A program made the translations under genes and the position numbers. This document shows, one piece after another, positions 17,874-27,042 of a stretch of 64,000 nt of DNA; the first letter of the stretch is position 1, and each line of letters starts with the position of its first letter. Location: contig NZ_LIXZ01000006.1 of NCBI RefSeq assembly GCF_001305855.1, positions 62,001 to 126,000 on the forward strand. The letters run 5' to 3'. The stretch is from Rossellomorea vietnamensis (lineage in GTDB: Bacteria; Bacillota; Bacilli; Bacillales; Bacillaceae_B). Under the pieces are notes generated by a model. The model ran no database searches and was not told the DNA's origin. It saw nothing but the letters and a program-made list of their open reading frames with translations.

Positions 17874-19280
17874 ATGGCTCAGGAAATTGGTGTTATCGGA
17901 TTAGCCGTTATGGGAAAAAACTTGGCATGGAATATTGAAAGCAGGGGGTACTCTGTTTCTGTTTACAATCGTTCGAGTGAGAAAACGGATGAAATGATGA
18001 GCGAATCGAAGGGCAAGAATGTCAATCCTACATATACAATCGAGGAATTCGTCAACTCATTGGAAAAGCCCCGGAAGATTCTTCTGATGGTCAAGGCGGG
18101 AAATCCGACTGATGCGACCATCGAACAATTAAAACCTTTCCTTGAAAAGGGGGACATCCTGATAGATGGGGGAAATACATTCTTCGAGGATACCCGTCGA
18201 CGCAATCAGGAACTAAGCGAACTTGGCATCCATTTTATCGGGACGGGTGTGTCCGGTGGGGAGGAAGGTGCCCTGACAGGTCCATCCATCATGCCTGGAG
18301 GGCAGAAGGAAGCATATGATCTCGTGGCCCCTATCCTGAAAGATATCGCAGCGAAGGTCGACGGAGATCCTTGTACAACGTATATCGGTCCCGATGGTGC
18401 AGGTCACTACGTGAAAATGGTGCACAACGGCATTGAATATGGAGATATGCAGCTGATCGCGGAATCCTACTTCCTGATGAAAAATGTCCTTGGCTTAAGT
18501 GCGGAAGAACTTCATGAAGTGTTTTCCGACTGGAATGAAGGTGAGCTTGACAGCTATCTCATCGAAATCACAGCAGATATCTTCACGAAGAAAGATGATG
18601 AAACCGGCAAGCCGATGGTGGATGTCATCCTTGATAAAGCAGGTCAAAAGGGGACGGGGAAATGGACGAGCCAAAGTGCATTGGATCTCGGTGTTTCCTT
18701 ACCGATCATCACCGAGTCAGTCTTCGCCCGTTTCATTTCAGCGATTAAAGATGAACGTGTGAAAGCGAGTAAGATGCTGAAAGGTCCTGATACGAAACCA
18801 TTCGATGGCGATAAGAAAGCATTGGTCGAATCGATCCGTAAAGCCCTTTATATGAGTAAGATCTGTTCGTATGCTCAAGGCTTCGCCCAAATGCGCTCTG
18901 CGTCTGATGAGTACAAATGGGATCTGGAGTACGGAGATATCGCCATGATCTTCCGCGGAGGATGCATCATCCGTGCGCAGTTCCTGCAGAAGATTAAAGA
19001 AGCATATGACCGTGAATCCAATCTCACTAACCTTTTACTCGATCCTTACTTCAAAGAGATCGTCGAAAGCTATCAATACGCACTCCGCGAAGTCATCAGT
19101 GTAGCCGTCCAGAATGGTGTACCGGTTCCCGGCTTCTCGGCAGCCCTGTCTTATTATGACAGCTACCGTACAGAAACGCTTCCTGCGAATTTGATCCAGG
19201 CTCAGCGGGACTACTTCGGTGCACATACCTACGAACGTGTGGACAAAGAAGGCATTTTCCATACGGAGTGGATGAAATAA
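17874..19280 (+). CDS. gndA: 6-phosphogluconate dehydrogenase, decarboxylating (NADP-dependent type)
   Basis: 468 residues, full length. N-terminal NADP-binding [13 protein letters not shown], catalytic [17 protein letters not shown] and the [17 protein letters not shown] signature. It converts 6-phosphogluconate to ribulose-5-phosphate with NADPH production. zwf lies 2.5 kb away on the opposite strand, so the oxidative pentose phosphate pathway is clustered, as at B. subtilis yqjI/yqjJ. Confidence 0.96.
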   Translation: MAQEIGVIGLAVMGKNLAWNIESRGYSVSVYNRSSEKTDEMMSESKGKNVNPTYTIEEFVNSLEKPRKILLMVKAGNPTDATIEQLKPFLEKGDILIDGGNTFFEDTRRRNQELSELGIHFIGTGVSGGEEGALTGPSIMPGGQKEAYDLVAPILKDIAAKVDGDPCTTYIGPDGAGHYVKMVHNGIEYGDMQLIAESYFLMKNVLGLSAEELHEVFSDWNEGELDSYLIEITADIFTKKDDETGKPMVDVILDKAGQKGTGKWTSQSALDLGVSLPIITESVFARFISAIKDERVKASKMLKGPDTKPFDGDKKALVESIRKALYMSKICSYAQGFAQMRSASDEYKWDLEYGDIAMIFRGGCIIRAQFLQKIKEAYDRESNLTNLLLDPYFKEIVESYQYALREVISVAVQNGVPVPGFSAALSYYDSYRTETLPANLIQAQRDYFGAHTYERVDKEGIFHTEWMK

Positions 19281-19291
19281 TAGAATGATGC

Positions 19292-19325
19292 AAGCCCCTT
19301 TCTGGTGAAGAGAGGGGCTTTTAAT
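19292..19325 (+). terminator. Terminator of gndA
   Basis: Stem AAGCCCCTTTCT / AGAGGGGCTT followed by TTTT. Confidence 0.8.
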
Positions 19326-19422
19326 AATATCATGGTGAATGATCGTAAGGTAGTGATCAGTGGATTTTGCAGTAGAATGATACAAACAAAACAATAATCA
19401 TGGAATTGAAAATGGAGGACGC

Positions 19423-19911
19423 ATGAAACAAATCACATTATCAAACGGAAAAAGAGTGGAAGTGGACTGTCTGAGCTGTGCATTGACGAGCGGGATGATC
19501 GAACCGGATGGTGGGGTGGTGCTCGAAACGGAGTATTTTCATGCCCATCAGGATGTGGCGTATCCAATCAAGGGTTTGATCATACTGGCCTCCAAAAGGC
19601 ATATCACATGCTTTGATGAATTGACTGAAGCGGAGAAAATGGATTATATCAACTGCTTGACCAGAATTCGAAAAGCTCAGAGAGAAGTATTGGGAATTGA
19701 ATACGTTTATTACTTTTATAATGAAGACACCACGCATCATTTCCATACGTGGATGGTTCCGCGATACGAATGGATGTATGAATTCGGTCGGTCTGTCGAG
19801 TCTGTCAGGCCAGTACTGCTTCACGCGAGAAATGAGATGAACGATGAACAAAATGTAAGAGAAGTGATGGCAGCGATCCATGCACTATCGAGAGAATTAC
19901 ATAGGGGGTGA
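19423..19911 (+). CDS. HIT-like hydrolase with altered histidine triad
   Basis: 162 residues. The core reads HFHTWMVPR where HIT proteins normally have HxHxHxxPR. The central His (the usual nucleophile) is kept but the third His is Trp. N-terminal CLSC may bind metal. HIT enzymes hydrolyse nucleotidyl phosphoramidates or diadenosine polyphosphates; the Trp substitution makes activity uncertain. TGGAGG precedes the ATG. It is a singleton between gndA and an OYE gene. Confidence 0.7.
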   Translation: MKQITLSNGKRVEVDCLSCALTSGMIEPDGGVVLETEYFHAHQDVAYPIKGLIILASKRHITCFDELTEAEKMDYINCLTRIRKAQREVLGIEYVYYFYNEDTTHHFHTWMVPRYEWMYEFGRSVESVRPVLLHARNEMNDEQNVREVMAAIHALSRELHRG

Positions 19912-19996
19912 ATGGGCCGGTTCGAAACAGATTTCTTTGATTTTCTGCAAGGGTTTGAAATAATGAACTTGCATCAAAGAAAGAGGAGGCATTTCA

Positions 19997-21100
19997 ATGA
20001 GTGAAACCAAAACTTCGACAGAACCATTATTTAGACCTTTCCATAGTGAGAAGTTACAATTATCCAACCGCACAGTGATGGCACCAATGACACGGGGGTT
20101 TTCTCCAAATGGGGTTCCCGGTGAAGATGTTGCCGCTTACTATCGCCGCAGAGCTGAAAACGGTGTAGGATTGATCGTCACGGAAGGAACGGGAATCAAT
20201 CATCCCTCTTCTGTTTCAGGAGCGAGCATCCCTCTGTTCCATGGTGAAGAATCACTGAATGGCTGGGCAGAAGTCGTGAAGGAAGTCCATCAAGCAGGAG
20301 GAAAGATTGTTCCACAGCTTTGGCATGTGGGGATGACCCGTAAAAAAGGAGAGCTTCCAAATGAAGAAGCGTTTCCTGTTGGACCCTCAGGACTAAGCCT
20401 TTCAGGTAAAGAAATCAACGAGCCTATGTCGGAAGAGGAAGTCGTCCAGATGGTGGAAGCGTATGCCAAGGCTGCTGCAGATGCGAAACGCATAGGCTTC
20501 GACGGCATAGAACTGCACGGGGCACATGGATATTTGATCGATCAGTTTTTCTGGGAGAATACAAACCGTCGTACTGATCGTTATGGAGGAGACCTTGTAG
20601 GCAGAACCCGGTTTGCCGTTGAGGTAATTGAAGCCTGCAGACGGGAAGTGGGCCCTGATTTCCCGATCATCTTCCGTTTTTCACAATGGAAAATGAATGA
20701 TTTCAATGCAAAGCTTGCAACGACACCGGATGAACTCGAGCGTTTCCTGGAGCCTCTTGTGAAAGCAGGCGTGGATATTTTCCATTGCTCGACACGCCGT
20801 TTCTGGGAGCCGGAATTTGAAGGATCTGATTTGAACCTTGCAGGCTGGACGAAAAAGCTGACCGGTAAACCGGTTATATCCGTGGGATCGGTTGGTCTGG
20901 ATGGGGAATTCACCAGCTTCTCAGGTGCGGGTACGACTAGCCTTGATGGTCTGATCGAGAGACTGGACCATGGAGAATTCGACCTGGTCGCAATCGGACG
21001 CTCACTCCTTCAGGACCCTGAATGGGTAAGGAAAGTGGAGGATGGCAGAGCGGATGATCTGCTTCCGTTTGATAAGGAAGCCCTGAAAAAGTTGTATTAA
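19997..21100 (+). CDS. NADH:flavin oxidoreductase, old yellow enzyme family
   Basis: 367 residues, FMN-binding TIM barrel. Motifs: NRTVMAPMTRGFS near the N-terminus, [27 protein letters not shown] (substrate His-x-x-His) and AIGRSLLQDPEW. It would reduce activated double bonds; the substrate is unknown. This is a different subfamily from the NamA-like paralogue at 25929 (no SPLSNKRTD signature; it has FWENTNRRTD). Ribosome site GAGGAGG. Confidence 0.88.
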   Translation: MSETKTSTEPLFRPFHSEKLQLSNRTVMAPMTRGFSPNGVPGEDVAAYYRRRAENGVGLIVTEGTGINHPSSVSGASIPLFHGEESLNGWAEVVKEVHQAGGKIVPQLWHVGMTRKKGELPNEEAFPVGPSGLSLSGKEINEPMSEEEVVQMVEAYAKAAADAKRIGFDGIELHGAHGYLIDQFFWENTNRRTDRYGGDLVGRTRFAVEVIEACRREVGPDFPIIFRFSQWKMNDFNAKLATTPDELERFLEPLVKAGVDIFHCSTRRFWEPEFEGSDLNLAGWTKKLTGKPVISVGSVGLDGEFTSFSGAGTTSLDGLIERLDHGEFDLVAIGRSLLQDPEWVRKVEDGRADDLLPFDKEALKKLY

Positions 21101-21110
21101 GGTAGTACCG

Positions 21111-21140
21111 GGTGTCTCTAATGAGGCACCTGTTTTTTTG
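21111..21140 (+). terminator. Terminator of the OYE gene
   Basis: Stem GGTGTCTC / GAGGCACC, loop TAAT or similar, then eight T residues. Confidence 0.8.
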
Positions 21141-21148
21141 TATACAAT

Positions 21149-21182
21149 AAAAAAAACTCCCCGGCAATTAGCCAGGGAGTTC
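21149..21182 (-). terminator. Terminator of the zwf-cyclase transcript
   Basis: On the minus strand, stem AACTCCC / GGGAGTT is followed by a T run (A run at 21149-21156 on plus). Confidence 0.75.
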
Positions 21183-21194
21183 TATATCTACCTT

Positions 21195-21824
21195 TTATCC
21201 GATCATTTCATCAAACAACAGTACGCGTGCCGGTGATGCATCGGTGTTTTGAATTTTCAGTGGGGCTGCCACCATGAAATATTGGCCGGCTTTGATGTCT
21301 TTCAATTGTAGGCCTTCCATGATGATGACGCCGCTTCCCATCAGGCTGCGGTGAGTCGGGTGACCATCCTGGGCCCGCTCGATCCCGAGGGCATCAATCC
21401 CAACGCCTGCAATCTTTTTCTCAGCAAGGTATGCAGCAGCATCTTCTGCTACATAGATGAAGTCAAAGTTGAATTCAGTATCCCATGAATTCTTCGTTTT
21501 GAAGAGGATGAAGTCATTCTCTTCAATCTCCAATCCTTCAATATCCTTCAGGCTGATTTTTTCCTCGGCTTCCGTTACATCAAATACTTTAACAGGGCGA
21601 ACGAGCTTCTCAATCTCGATGGTTTCAATCGTCTCGCCGTCGTTGATCATGTGAAGGGGAGCATCGACATGAGTTCCTGTATGAACATCCATTGAGAGTC
21701 TTGACTCCGTCACATGGCCGTTCGTATTTGTTTCAATACTCGGTTGTTTTTCAGGTTTGTTCTTGTACACGGGCATCCCGTTAAAGATCGGGGCTGTTAC
21801 GTCATAAATTTTCATTGGTTCCAC
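21195..21824 (-). CDS. Cyclase-family (kynurenine formamidase-like) metal hydrolase
   Basis: 209 residues. The family metal motif HTGTHVDAPLHM (about residues 50-61) and a second conserved segment near the C-terminus (GIERAQDGHPTHRSLMG) are present. Known members are arylformamidases (KynB) and related hydrolases. No tryptophan-degradation gene is nearby, so substrate is open. Only 7 bases after the zwf stop on the same strand, so it is probably co-transcribed with zwf. Confidence 0.82.
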   Translation of the reverse strand: MEPMKIYDVTAPIFNGMPVYKNKPEKQPSIETNTNGHVTESRLSMDVHTGTHVDAPLHMINDGETIETIEIEKLVRPVKVFDVTEAEEKISLKDIEGLEIEENDFILFKTKNSWDTEFNFDFIYVAEDAAAYLAEKKIAGVGIDALGIERAQDGHPTHRSLMGSGVIIMEGLQLKDIKAGQYFMVAAPLKIQNTDASPARVLLFDEMIG

Positions 21825-21831
21825 ACCTTTC

Positions 21832-23340
21832 TTAGCATTGGTCTACATCGAGGTTGGCAATCGGCCACCAGGAGAAGCCGTCTTTTGCAAGCAGATTGTC
21901 AGCGGCTTTCGGTCCCATCGAACCTGCTTCATAGTTAGGGAATTCTCCGTCACGTGTATGTTCCCATACTTCAGAGATTTTGTCGACGAATGCCCATGAT
22001 AATTTCACTTCATCCCAATGCGTGAAGTTCGTGGCATCTCCACGAAGACAATCGAATAGAAGCTTTTCGTATGCCTCAGGTGTGTTCATTCCATCCACGC
22101 TGTTGTTGGCAAAGTTCAGTTTAACTGGAGTCGTTTCGATATTCTGTCCGGATTTTTTCACATTCAGGTGAAGGGTGATCCCTTCTTCCGGCTGGATGTG
22201 AATGACCAGCAGGTTAGGAGCCAAAGGCTTGTCCGGGTTGTAATACAGGTTCATTGGAATGTCTTTGAACTGGATGACGATTTTCGTTGACTTTGTTTCC
22301 ATTCTTTTTCCTGTACGGATATAGAACGGGACACCTGCCCAACGGAAGTTATCAATCATCAATTTACCTGCAACATAGGTTTCAGTATTAGACTGATCAT
22401 CGACGTTTTCAGCTTCGCGGTAACCAGGAAGTTCTTCATTTCCTGTTTTTCCGGGACCATATTGTCCCCTGACGAAGTAATCTTTGACTTCTTCCTGTTG
22501 GAATGGACGAAGAGATCGCAGCACACGTACTTTTTCACTGCGGATTTCATCCGTCGTCAATTTGATCGGAGGCTCCATGGCAAGTAATGCAACCATTTGA
22601 AGCAGATGGTTCTGGACCATATCGCGAAGGGCCCCGCTTTTTTCATAATAGCGGCCGCGGTCTTCCACACCGAGCTCTTCGGATGAAGTGACCTGGATAT
22701 TCGAGATATATCGGTTATTCCATAATGGTTCAAACATCGCATTGGAGAAACGGATGACTTCAATGTTTTGTACCATTTCTTTACCAAGGTAGTGATCGAT
22801 ACGATAAATCTGATCTTCTGAAAATGATTCGCGGATCTGACTGTTCAATTTTTCGGCTGAAGGCAGGTCGTGCCCGAATGGTTTCTCGATCACAAGTCGC
22901 TGGAAGCCTTTTGTGTCGGTCAAGCCTTGATTTTTTAACTGCTCCGTAATCGTCCCGAAGAATTCAGGGGCCATCGCTAAGTAGAAAATGCGATTGCCTT
23001 CTAATTCATATGTTTCATCCAGCTCATCGGATAAGTTCTTCAATGCTTTGTAGGAATCACTGTTAGACACATCATTCGGCTGATAATAGAAATGTGACAC
23101 AAATTCATCGATATTTTCATCGCTGCCTAACGCTTTATGTACCGATGTCTTTACGTGCTCCTGGAATTCTTCATTTGACCATTCGCGTCGTGCCACACCT
23201 ACAACGGCAAAACGCTTTGAGATTTTTCCTTTACGGAACAAATGATAAAGAGACGGATATAGTTTTCTTTTCGCTAGATCACCTGTCGCTCCAAAAATCG
23301 TAATCAGAGATGTTGGTGTTGTTGAATTATTCAATGTCAT
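21832..23340 (-). CDS. zwf: Glucose-6-phosphate 1-dehydrogenase
   Basis: 502 residues. NADP-binding GATGDLAKRKLYPSLYHL at the N-terminus and active-site RIDHYLGKEMVQN (about residues 175-187), followed by the conserved RWAGVPFYIRTGKRM. First step of the oxidative pentose phosphate pathway. Divergent from rnz across a 280-base intergenic region. Confidence 0.96.
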   Translation of the reverse strand: MTLNNSTTPTSLITIFGATGDLAKRKLYPSLYHLFRKGKISKRFAVVGVARREWSNEEFQEHVKTSVHKALGSDENIDEFVSHFYYQPNDVSNSDSYKALKNLSDELDETYELEGNRIFYLAMAPEFFGTITEQLKNQGLTDTKGFQRLVIEKPFGHDLPSAEKLNSQIRESFSEDQIYRIDHYLGKEMVQNIEVIRFSNAMFEPLWNNRYISNIQVTSSEELGVEDRGRYYEKSGALRDMVQNHLLQMVALLAMEPPIKLTTDEIRSEKVRVLRSLRPFQQEEVKDYFVRGQYGPGKTGNEELPGYREAENVDDQSNTETYVAGKLMIDNFRWAGVPFYIRTGKRMETKSTKIVIQFKDIPMNLYYNPDKPLAPNLLVIHIQPEEGITLHLNVKKSGQNIETTPVKLNFANNSVDGMNTPEAYEKLLFDCLRGDATNFTHWDEVKLSWAFVDKISEVWEHTRDGEFPNYEAGSMGPKAADNLLAKDGFSWWPIANLDVDQC

Positions 23341-23474
23341 GACCTCACTTTATCTTGATGTAACCCTTATTTATGCGTTTCTTCTTATTTAATATCCTAT
23401 ACAATTACTTAATTTTAAAGACTTCTGTTTCATTTAGCAAATTATATGCTGAGGACTTTTACCGCCGGGAATCA

Positions 23475-23488
23475 TGAAAACGTTTTAT
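23475..23488. promoter_or_regulatory. Weak cre-like sequence between zwf and rnz
   Basis: TGAAAACGTTTTAT matches the cre consensus at 12 of 14 positions, but the final CA is absent. In the 280-base divergent region, which otherwise holds only A/T-rich promoter-like sequence. Low weight. Confidence 0.25.
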
Positions 23489-23620
23489 GTTTTGGGTTAA
23501 GTTCTTCGTCTTTATGTTGGCTTTAATTTTCATTCTTATGACTGCATTTCCGGGAAAGGGTAAAAAGACGGTGAATATGCTAAAATAGAGGCAGTATAGC
23601 TCAATTGAGGAGTGATTGAA

Positions 23621-24547
23621 GTGGAATTGTTATTTTTAGGTACGGGTGCAGGGGTGCCGGCCAAGCTCCGCAATGTGACCAGTGTCGCTTTGAAATTACT
23701 AGAAGAACGTGGTGCGGTTTGGCTTTTTGATTGTGGGGAAGCGACCCAGCATCAAATTTTACATACAAGCTTGAAACCAAGAAGGATCGAAAAGATTTTC
23801 ATTACCCACCTGCATGGTGATCACATATACGGGCTGCCGGGATTATTGGGTAGCCGTTCCTTCCAGGGAGGGGAAACAAAACTGACGGTATATGGTCCTA
23901 AGGGGATCAAAGAATTTATCGAGGTTTCACTCTCAGTCAGCAGGACCCATCTTCAATATCCCCTTGAAGTGGTGGAAATCGAGGAAGGGGTCATCTTTCA
24001 AGATGAAGGGTTCAGTGTAGAAGCAAAGGGACTCGACCATGCTCTTCCTACTTTCGGTTATCGTGTGATTGAAAAAGATAAGCCTGGTGTTCTGCAAGTG
24101 GATCAATTACGTGATAGGGGCGTTCAACCGGGCCCCCTCTATAAGAAATTAAAATTAGGTGAAATGGTTCGGCTGGAAGACGGGAGGGAAATTGATGGAA
24201 AGGATTTTCTCGGACCTTCGATTCCTGGACGGGTCGTCACCATCCTTGGAGATACAAGGGTTTGTTCCAATGCGGTGGAACTTTCTAAGTCCGCAGATGT
24301 CCTCGTTCATGAAGCGACCTTCAACCGGGATCAAGAAGAGATGGCCCGGGAGTATTACCATTCCACGACAAAACAAGCAGGAGAGACGGCTCTCCTAGCC
24401 GGGGCTCGTCGTCTCTTTCTGACGCATATTTCTTCCCGTTATGCAAAGGAATCATGGGAAGAACTGGAGAAGGAAGCAAGGGAGGTCTTCGCGGAAAGCT
24501 ATATTGCAAGGGATTTCATGGAATACGACATCCCTTTAAAGAAATAG
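23621..24547 (+). CDS. rnz: Ribonuclease Z (tRNA 3' processing endonuclease)
   Basis: About 308 residues of the metallo-beta-lactamase fold. Zinc motif [20 protein letters not shown], plus [13 protein letters not shown] and HEATF. It removes 3' trailers from tRNA precursors lacking CCA. The GTG at 23621 gives [11 protein letters not shown] as in B. subtilis Rnz and has GAGGAG 8-9 bases upstream; the GTG at 23612 is too close to that site. Confidence 0.95.
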   Translation: MELLFLGTGAGVPAKLRNVTSVALKLLEERGAVWLFDCGEATQHQILHTSLKPRRIEKIFITHLHGDHIYGLPGLLGSRSFQGGETKLTVYGPKGIKEFIEVSLSVSRTHLQYPLEVVEIEEGVIFQDEGFSVEAKGLDHALPTFGYRVIEKDKPGVLQVDQLRDRGVQPGPLYKKLKLGEMVRLEDGREIDGKDFLGPSIPGRVVTILGDTRVCSNAVELSKSADVLVHEATFNRDQEEMAREYYHSTTKQAGETALLAGARRLFLTHISSRYAKESWEELEKEAREVFAESYIARDFMEYDIPLKK

Positions 24548-24558
24548 GGGGGAGTGGG

Positions 24559-25098
24559 ATGAAGGAGATCTATATCGTACGACATGCGAAAGCGGATGGT
24601 CAGCCTTTTCATGCACCGTTAACGGAGGAGGGCGAACGTCAGGCACGTCAATTAGCGTCCTTTTTAGAAAACCGCTCCATTCAAGCGATTTATTCAAGTC
24701 CCTTCATAAGGGCACTGGACACCATCCGTCCTTTTGCTGACCGTTCAGGCCTCCGAATCCAAGAGGACGACAGACTGGGAGAAAGGGTGCTGAGCGATGA
24801 GGATCTTCCTGATTGGATGGAAAAGTTGAAGATGAGTTTTGAGGATTTTTCTCTCTCATTGCCTGGTGGGGAGTCCAATCAAATGGCGATGGAGCGGGCA
24901 AGGTCCTTCGTGGATGAAGTAATGGGAAATGTTGAGGATCACGTTGTCTGTGTGAGTCATGGTAATTTAACGACGCTCTTTCTCAGATTATTTGACGAAG
25001 ACTATGGATACAATGAGCTGTTCGCTTTATCCAATCCGGACGTCTACATCGTCAGGCTGGAAGGAGACCGCGCTTCTGTACAGCGCATTTGGGAGTAG
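24559..25098 (+). CDS. Histidine phosphatase (phosphoglycerate mutase-like)
   Basis: About 179 residues. N-terminal phosphohistidine motif IVRHAKADG (His at about 8) and C-terminal CVSHGNLTTLF. Probably a small-molecule or protein phosphatase; substrate unknown. Starts 11 bases after rnz with ribosome site GGGGGGAG, so it belongs to the rnz operon. Confidence 0.87.
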   Translation: MKEIYIVRHAKADGQPFHAPLTEEGERQARQLASFLENRSIQAIYSSPFIRALDTIRPFADRSGLRIQEDDRLGERVLSDEDLPDWMEKLKMSFEDFSLSLPGGESNQMAMERARSFVDEVMGNVEDHVVCVSHGNLTTLFLRLFDEDYGYNELFALSNPDVYIVRLEGDRASVQRIWE

Positions 25099-25132
25099 GA
25101 AAGATCGTCTAAACAGAAAAAGGGGAATCGAG

Positions 25133-25888
25133 ATGAATTCATTTACATTTGAACATATTTATAATCCGGGTCATATTATTGCCGAAAACGCTCTTTATCG
25201 ACATATTCATTATCCGGAAATGCTGACGAGGTATGATAGTAACTTTCTTGCATTTAAGAAGGAGCCGACTCTTGAAGAATTTATACAAGCTGCCCGTTTT
25301 TTACGGGAATTCCATCACGCAAAAGGGCAGAAGCATGTAAAGTTTCTTTTTCCTCAAGATCACAAACCTTCGGAAGAACTGATGGATTATTTTAAACAAG
25401 AGGGATATGACGTCGGATTCAATGAGCTTTATTCGATTGATCCCGATCAATTCCCATCGCCTGAAGTGAATGCTGACATAGAAGTCAAGGAAGTGGGAAA
25501 GGAAGAACTCCAGGATTATCTTTCTTTTCAGTACGAGCAGGATTTGGACTATGGTCCGGTTTTTGCCGACCAAAAGGTGGATATGCATAAGCGGAATTTT
25601 GAAAATCCCCGTATCATGCAGCTTCTGGCTTTCTATAAAGGGACCCCATCCGGATCCGTGGATGTGATCATCGAGGAAGATTCAGCGGAAATAGACGGAT
25701 TGATGGTTCACGAATCGTTTCAAAAGAAAGGGATCGGAAGCAGGCTGCAGCGGTATGTCATGGAACGGTTCCCTGACAAGTTAATCATTCTGGTGGCGGA
25801 TGGGGAAGATACGCCAAGGTTGATGTATCAAAAACAGAATTATGCTTGTTTAGGTTTCAGGTACGAAGTGCAGAAAGTGTATAAATAA
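25133..25888 (+). CDS. GNAT-family N-acetyltransferase
   Basis: 251 residues. The acetyl-CoA-binding motif is in the C-terminal half: EIDGLMVHESFQKKGIGSRLQRYV (Q/RxxGxG/A form QKKGIGS). The N-terminal half is a degenerate GNAT-like region. Start at 25133 follows AAAGGGGAATCGAG; an upstream in-frame extension would overlap the phosphatase gene. Substrate unknown. Last gene of the rnz cluster. Confidence 0.82.
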   Translation: MNSFTFEHIYNPGHIIAENALYRHIHYPEMLTRYDSNFLAFKKEPTLEEFIQAARFLREFHHAKGQKHVKFLFPQDHKPSEELMDYFKQEGYDVGFNELYSIDPDQFPSPEVNADIEVKEVGKEELQDYLSFQYEQDLDYGPVFADQKVDMHKRNFENPRIMQLLAFYKGTPSGSVDVIIEEDSAEIDGLMVHESFQKKGIGSRLQRYVMERFPDKLIILVADGEDTPRLMYQKQNYACLGFRYEVQKVYK

Positions 25889-25926
25889 AAGAGAGCGCAG
25901 AACCTGGGGGGTTCCGCGCTCTTCTC
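25886..25926. terminator. Bidirectional terminator between convergent GNAT and namA genes
   Basis: Stem GAGAGCGCAGAACC / GGTTCCGCGCTCTT with one mismatch, A-rich on the left and T-containing on the right. Confidence 0.8.
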
Positions 25927-25928
25927 AT

Positions 25929-26951
25929 TTACCAGCCGCGTTCATACTGCTTAGGTGCTTCGATTTCGACACCCAACTCTTTCGCTGCCGTTCTCGGCCA
26001 GTATGGATCCCGCAGAAGTTCACGTGCAAGCAGGATCAGGTCGGCCCGTTCGTTTTGGAGGATTTCTTCCGCCTGGATGCCTGTTGTAATCAGTCCAACG
26101 GCTCCTGTGTCAATGTCTGCCCCGTTCTTGATCGTCTCGGCAAGCTTCACCTGATAGCCGGGGAATACCGGGATGCGTGCAGGTACAAGGGCGCCGGAGC
26201 TGACATCGATCAAATCGACACCTTGTTCTTTCATCCATTTTGCAAATACAACATAGTCTTCAACGTCGAGGCCTTCTTCGTTGTAATCTTTGGCAGAAAC
26301 CCTCACAAGGAGTGGTCCGTCCCATACTTGTTGAATCCCTTCAATGATTTCACGGAGGAACCGGTAGCGGTTTTCTGCCGATCCACTATATTCATCGGTT
26401 CGTTTATTGGACAGTGGGGAGAGGAACTCATTGATGAGATATCCGTGGGCTCCGTGAACCTCGATCACATCAAAGCCTGCTTTCTTCGCTCTTTCAGCCC
26501 CCTTGATGAATGCGGTGATGGTTTCTTTTATATCATCCGCTGTCATTTCAACAGGTGTTTTCATTTCATTATTAAATGGAATGGCGGATGGAGCCAGGAT
26601 GTCTCCTTCAAGGACCGCTTTTCTTCCGGCATGGGCCAGCTGGATTCCTGTTTTAGCTCCCTGCTCTTTCATCAGATCCACTAACTCTTTTAAGCCTTCA
26701 ATATGTTCGTCATCCCAAATCCCTAAATCCTGTGGTGAGATTCTTCCCTGGGGCGTAACCGCCGTCGCTTCTTGAATGATGAGTCCGACTCCGCCGACAG
26801 CACGGCTCGTATAGTGGGTGCGATGCCAGTTTTCGACTTTACCATCTTCATTGTGAGAAGAGTACATGCACATGGGTGCCATGACGATTCGGTTCTTCAG
26901 TTCAACATTTTTAAGCGTGTATGGTTCGAATAGCTTTGCGTTCATTTCCAA
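25929..26951 (-). CDS. namA: NADPH dehydrogenase NamA (YqjM-type old yellow enzyme)
   Basis: 340 residues. Family motifs: [13 protein letters not shown] with the regulatory Cys, [34 protein letters not shown], and [11 protein letters not shown] near the C-terminus. An FMN enzyme that reduces alpha,beta-unsaturated carbonyls and nitro compounds, thought to act in detoxification under oxidative stress. In B. subtilis yqjM occupies the same position. Ribosome site AAGGTGA. Confidence 0.94.
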   Translation of the reverse strand: MEMNAKLFEPYTLKNVELKNRIVMAPMCMYSSHNEDGKVENWHRTHYTSRAVGGVGLIIQEATAVTPQGRISPQDLGIWDDEHIEGLKELVDLMKEQGAKTGIQLAHAGRKAVLEGDILAPSAIPFNNEMKTPVEMTADDIKETITAFIKGAERAKKAGFDVIEVHGAHGYLINEFLSPLSNKRTDEYSGSAENRYRFLREIIEGIQQVWDGPLLVRVSAKDYNEEGLDVEDYVVFAKWMKEQGVDLIDVSSGALVPARIPVFPGYQVKLAETIKNGADIDTGAVGLITTGIQAEEILQNERADLILLARELLRDPYWPRTAAKELGVEIEAPKQYERGW

Positions 26952-27042
26952 TCACCTTTCCATGAGGAATTTATTTCGGGTTTCTAAACAGTTATACATC
27001 AAGAGTATAACAACAAGCCTTTTGCCGGAAAAGGAATGTGCT

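Noticed and set aside
24454-24558. Upstream extension of the histidine phosphatase gene
   Set aside because: It would overlap rnz by about 90 bases; the ATG at 24559 has a good ribosome site and gives the usual N-terminus.
26055-26684. 209-residue ORF antisense to namA
   Set aside because: The namA frame is well conserved; the antisense product is Cys/Phe-rich shadow sequence.
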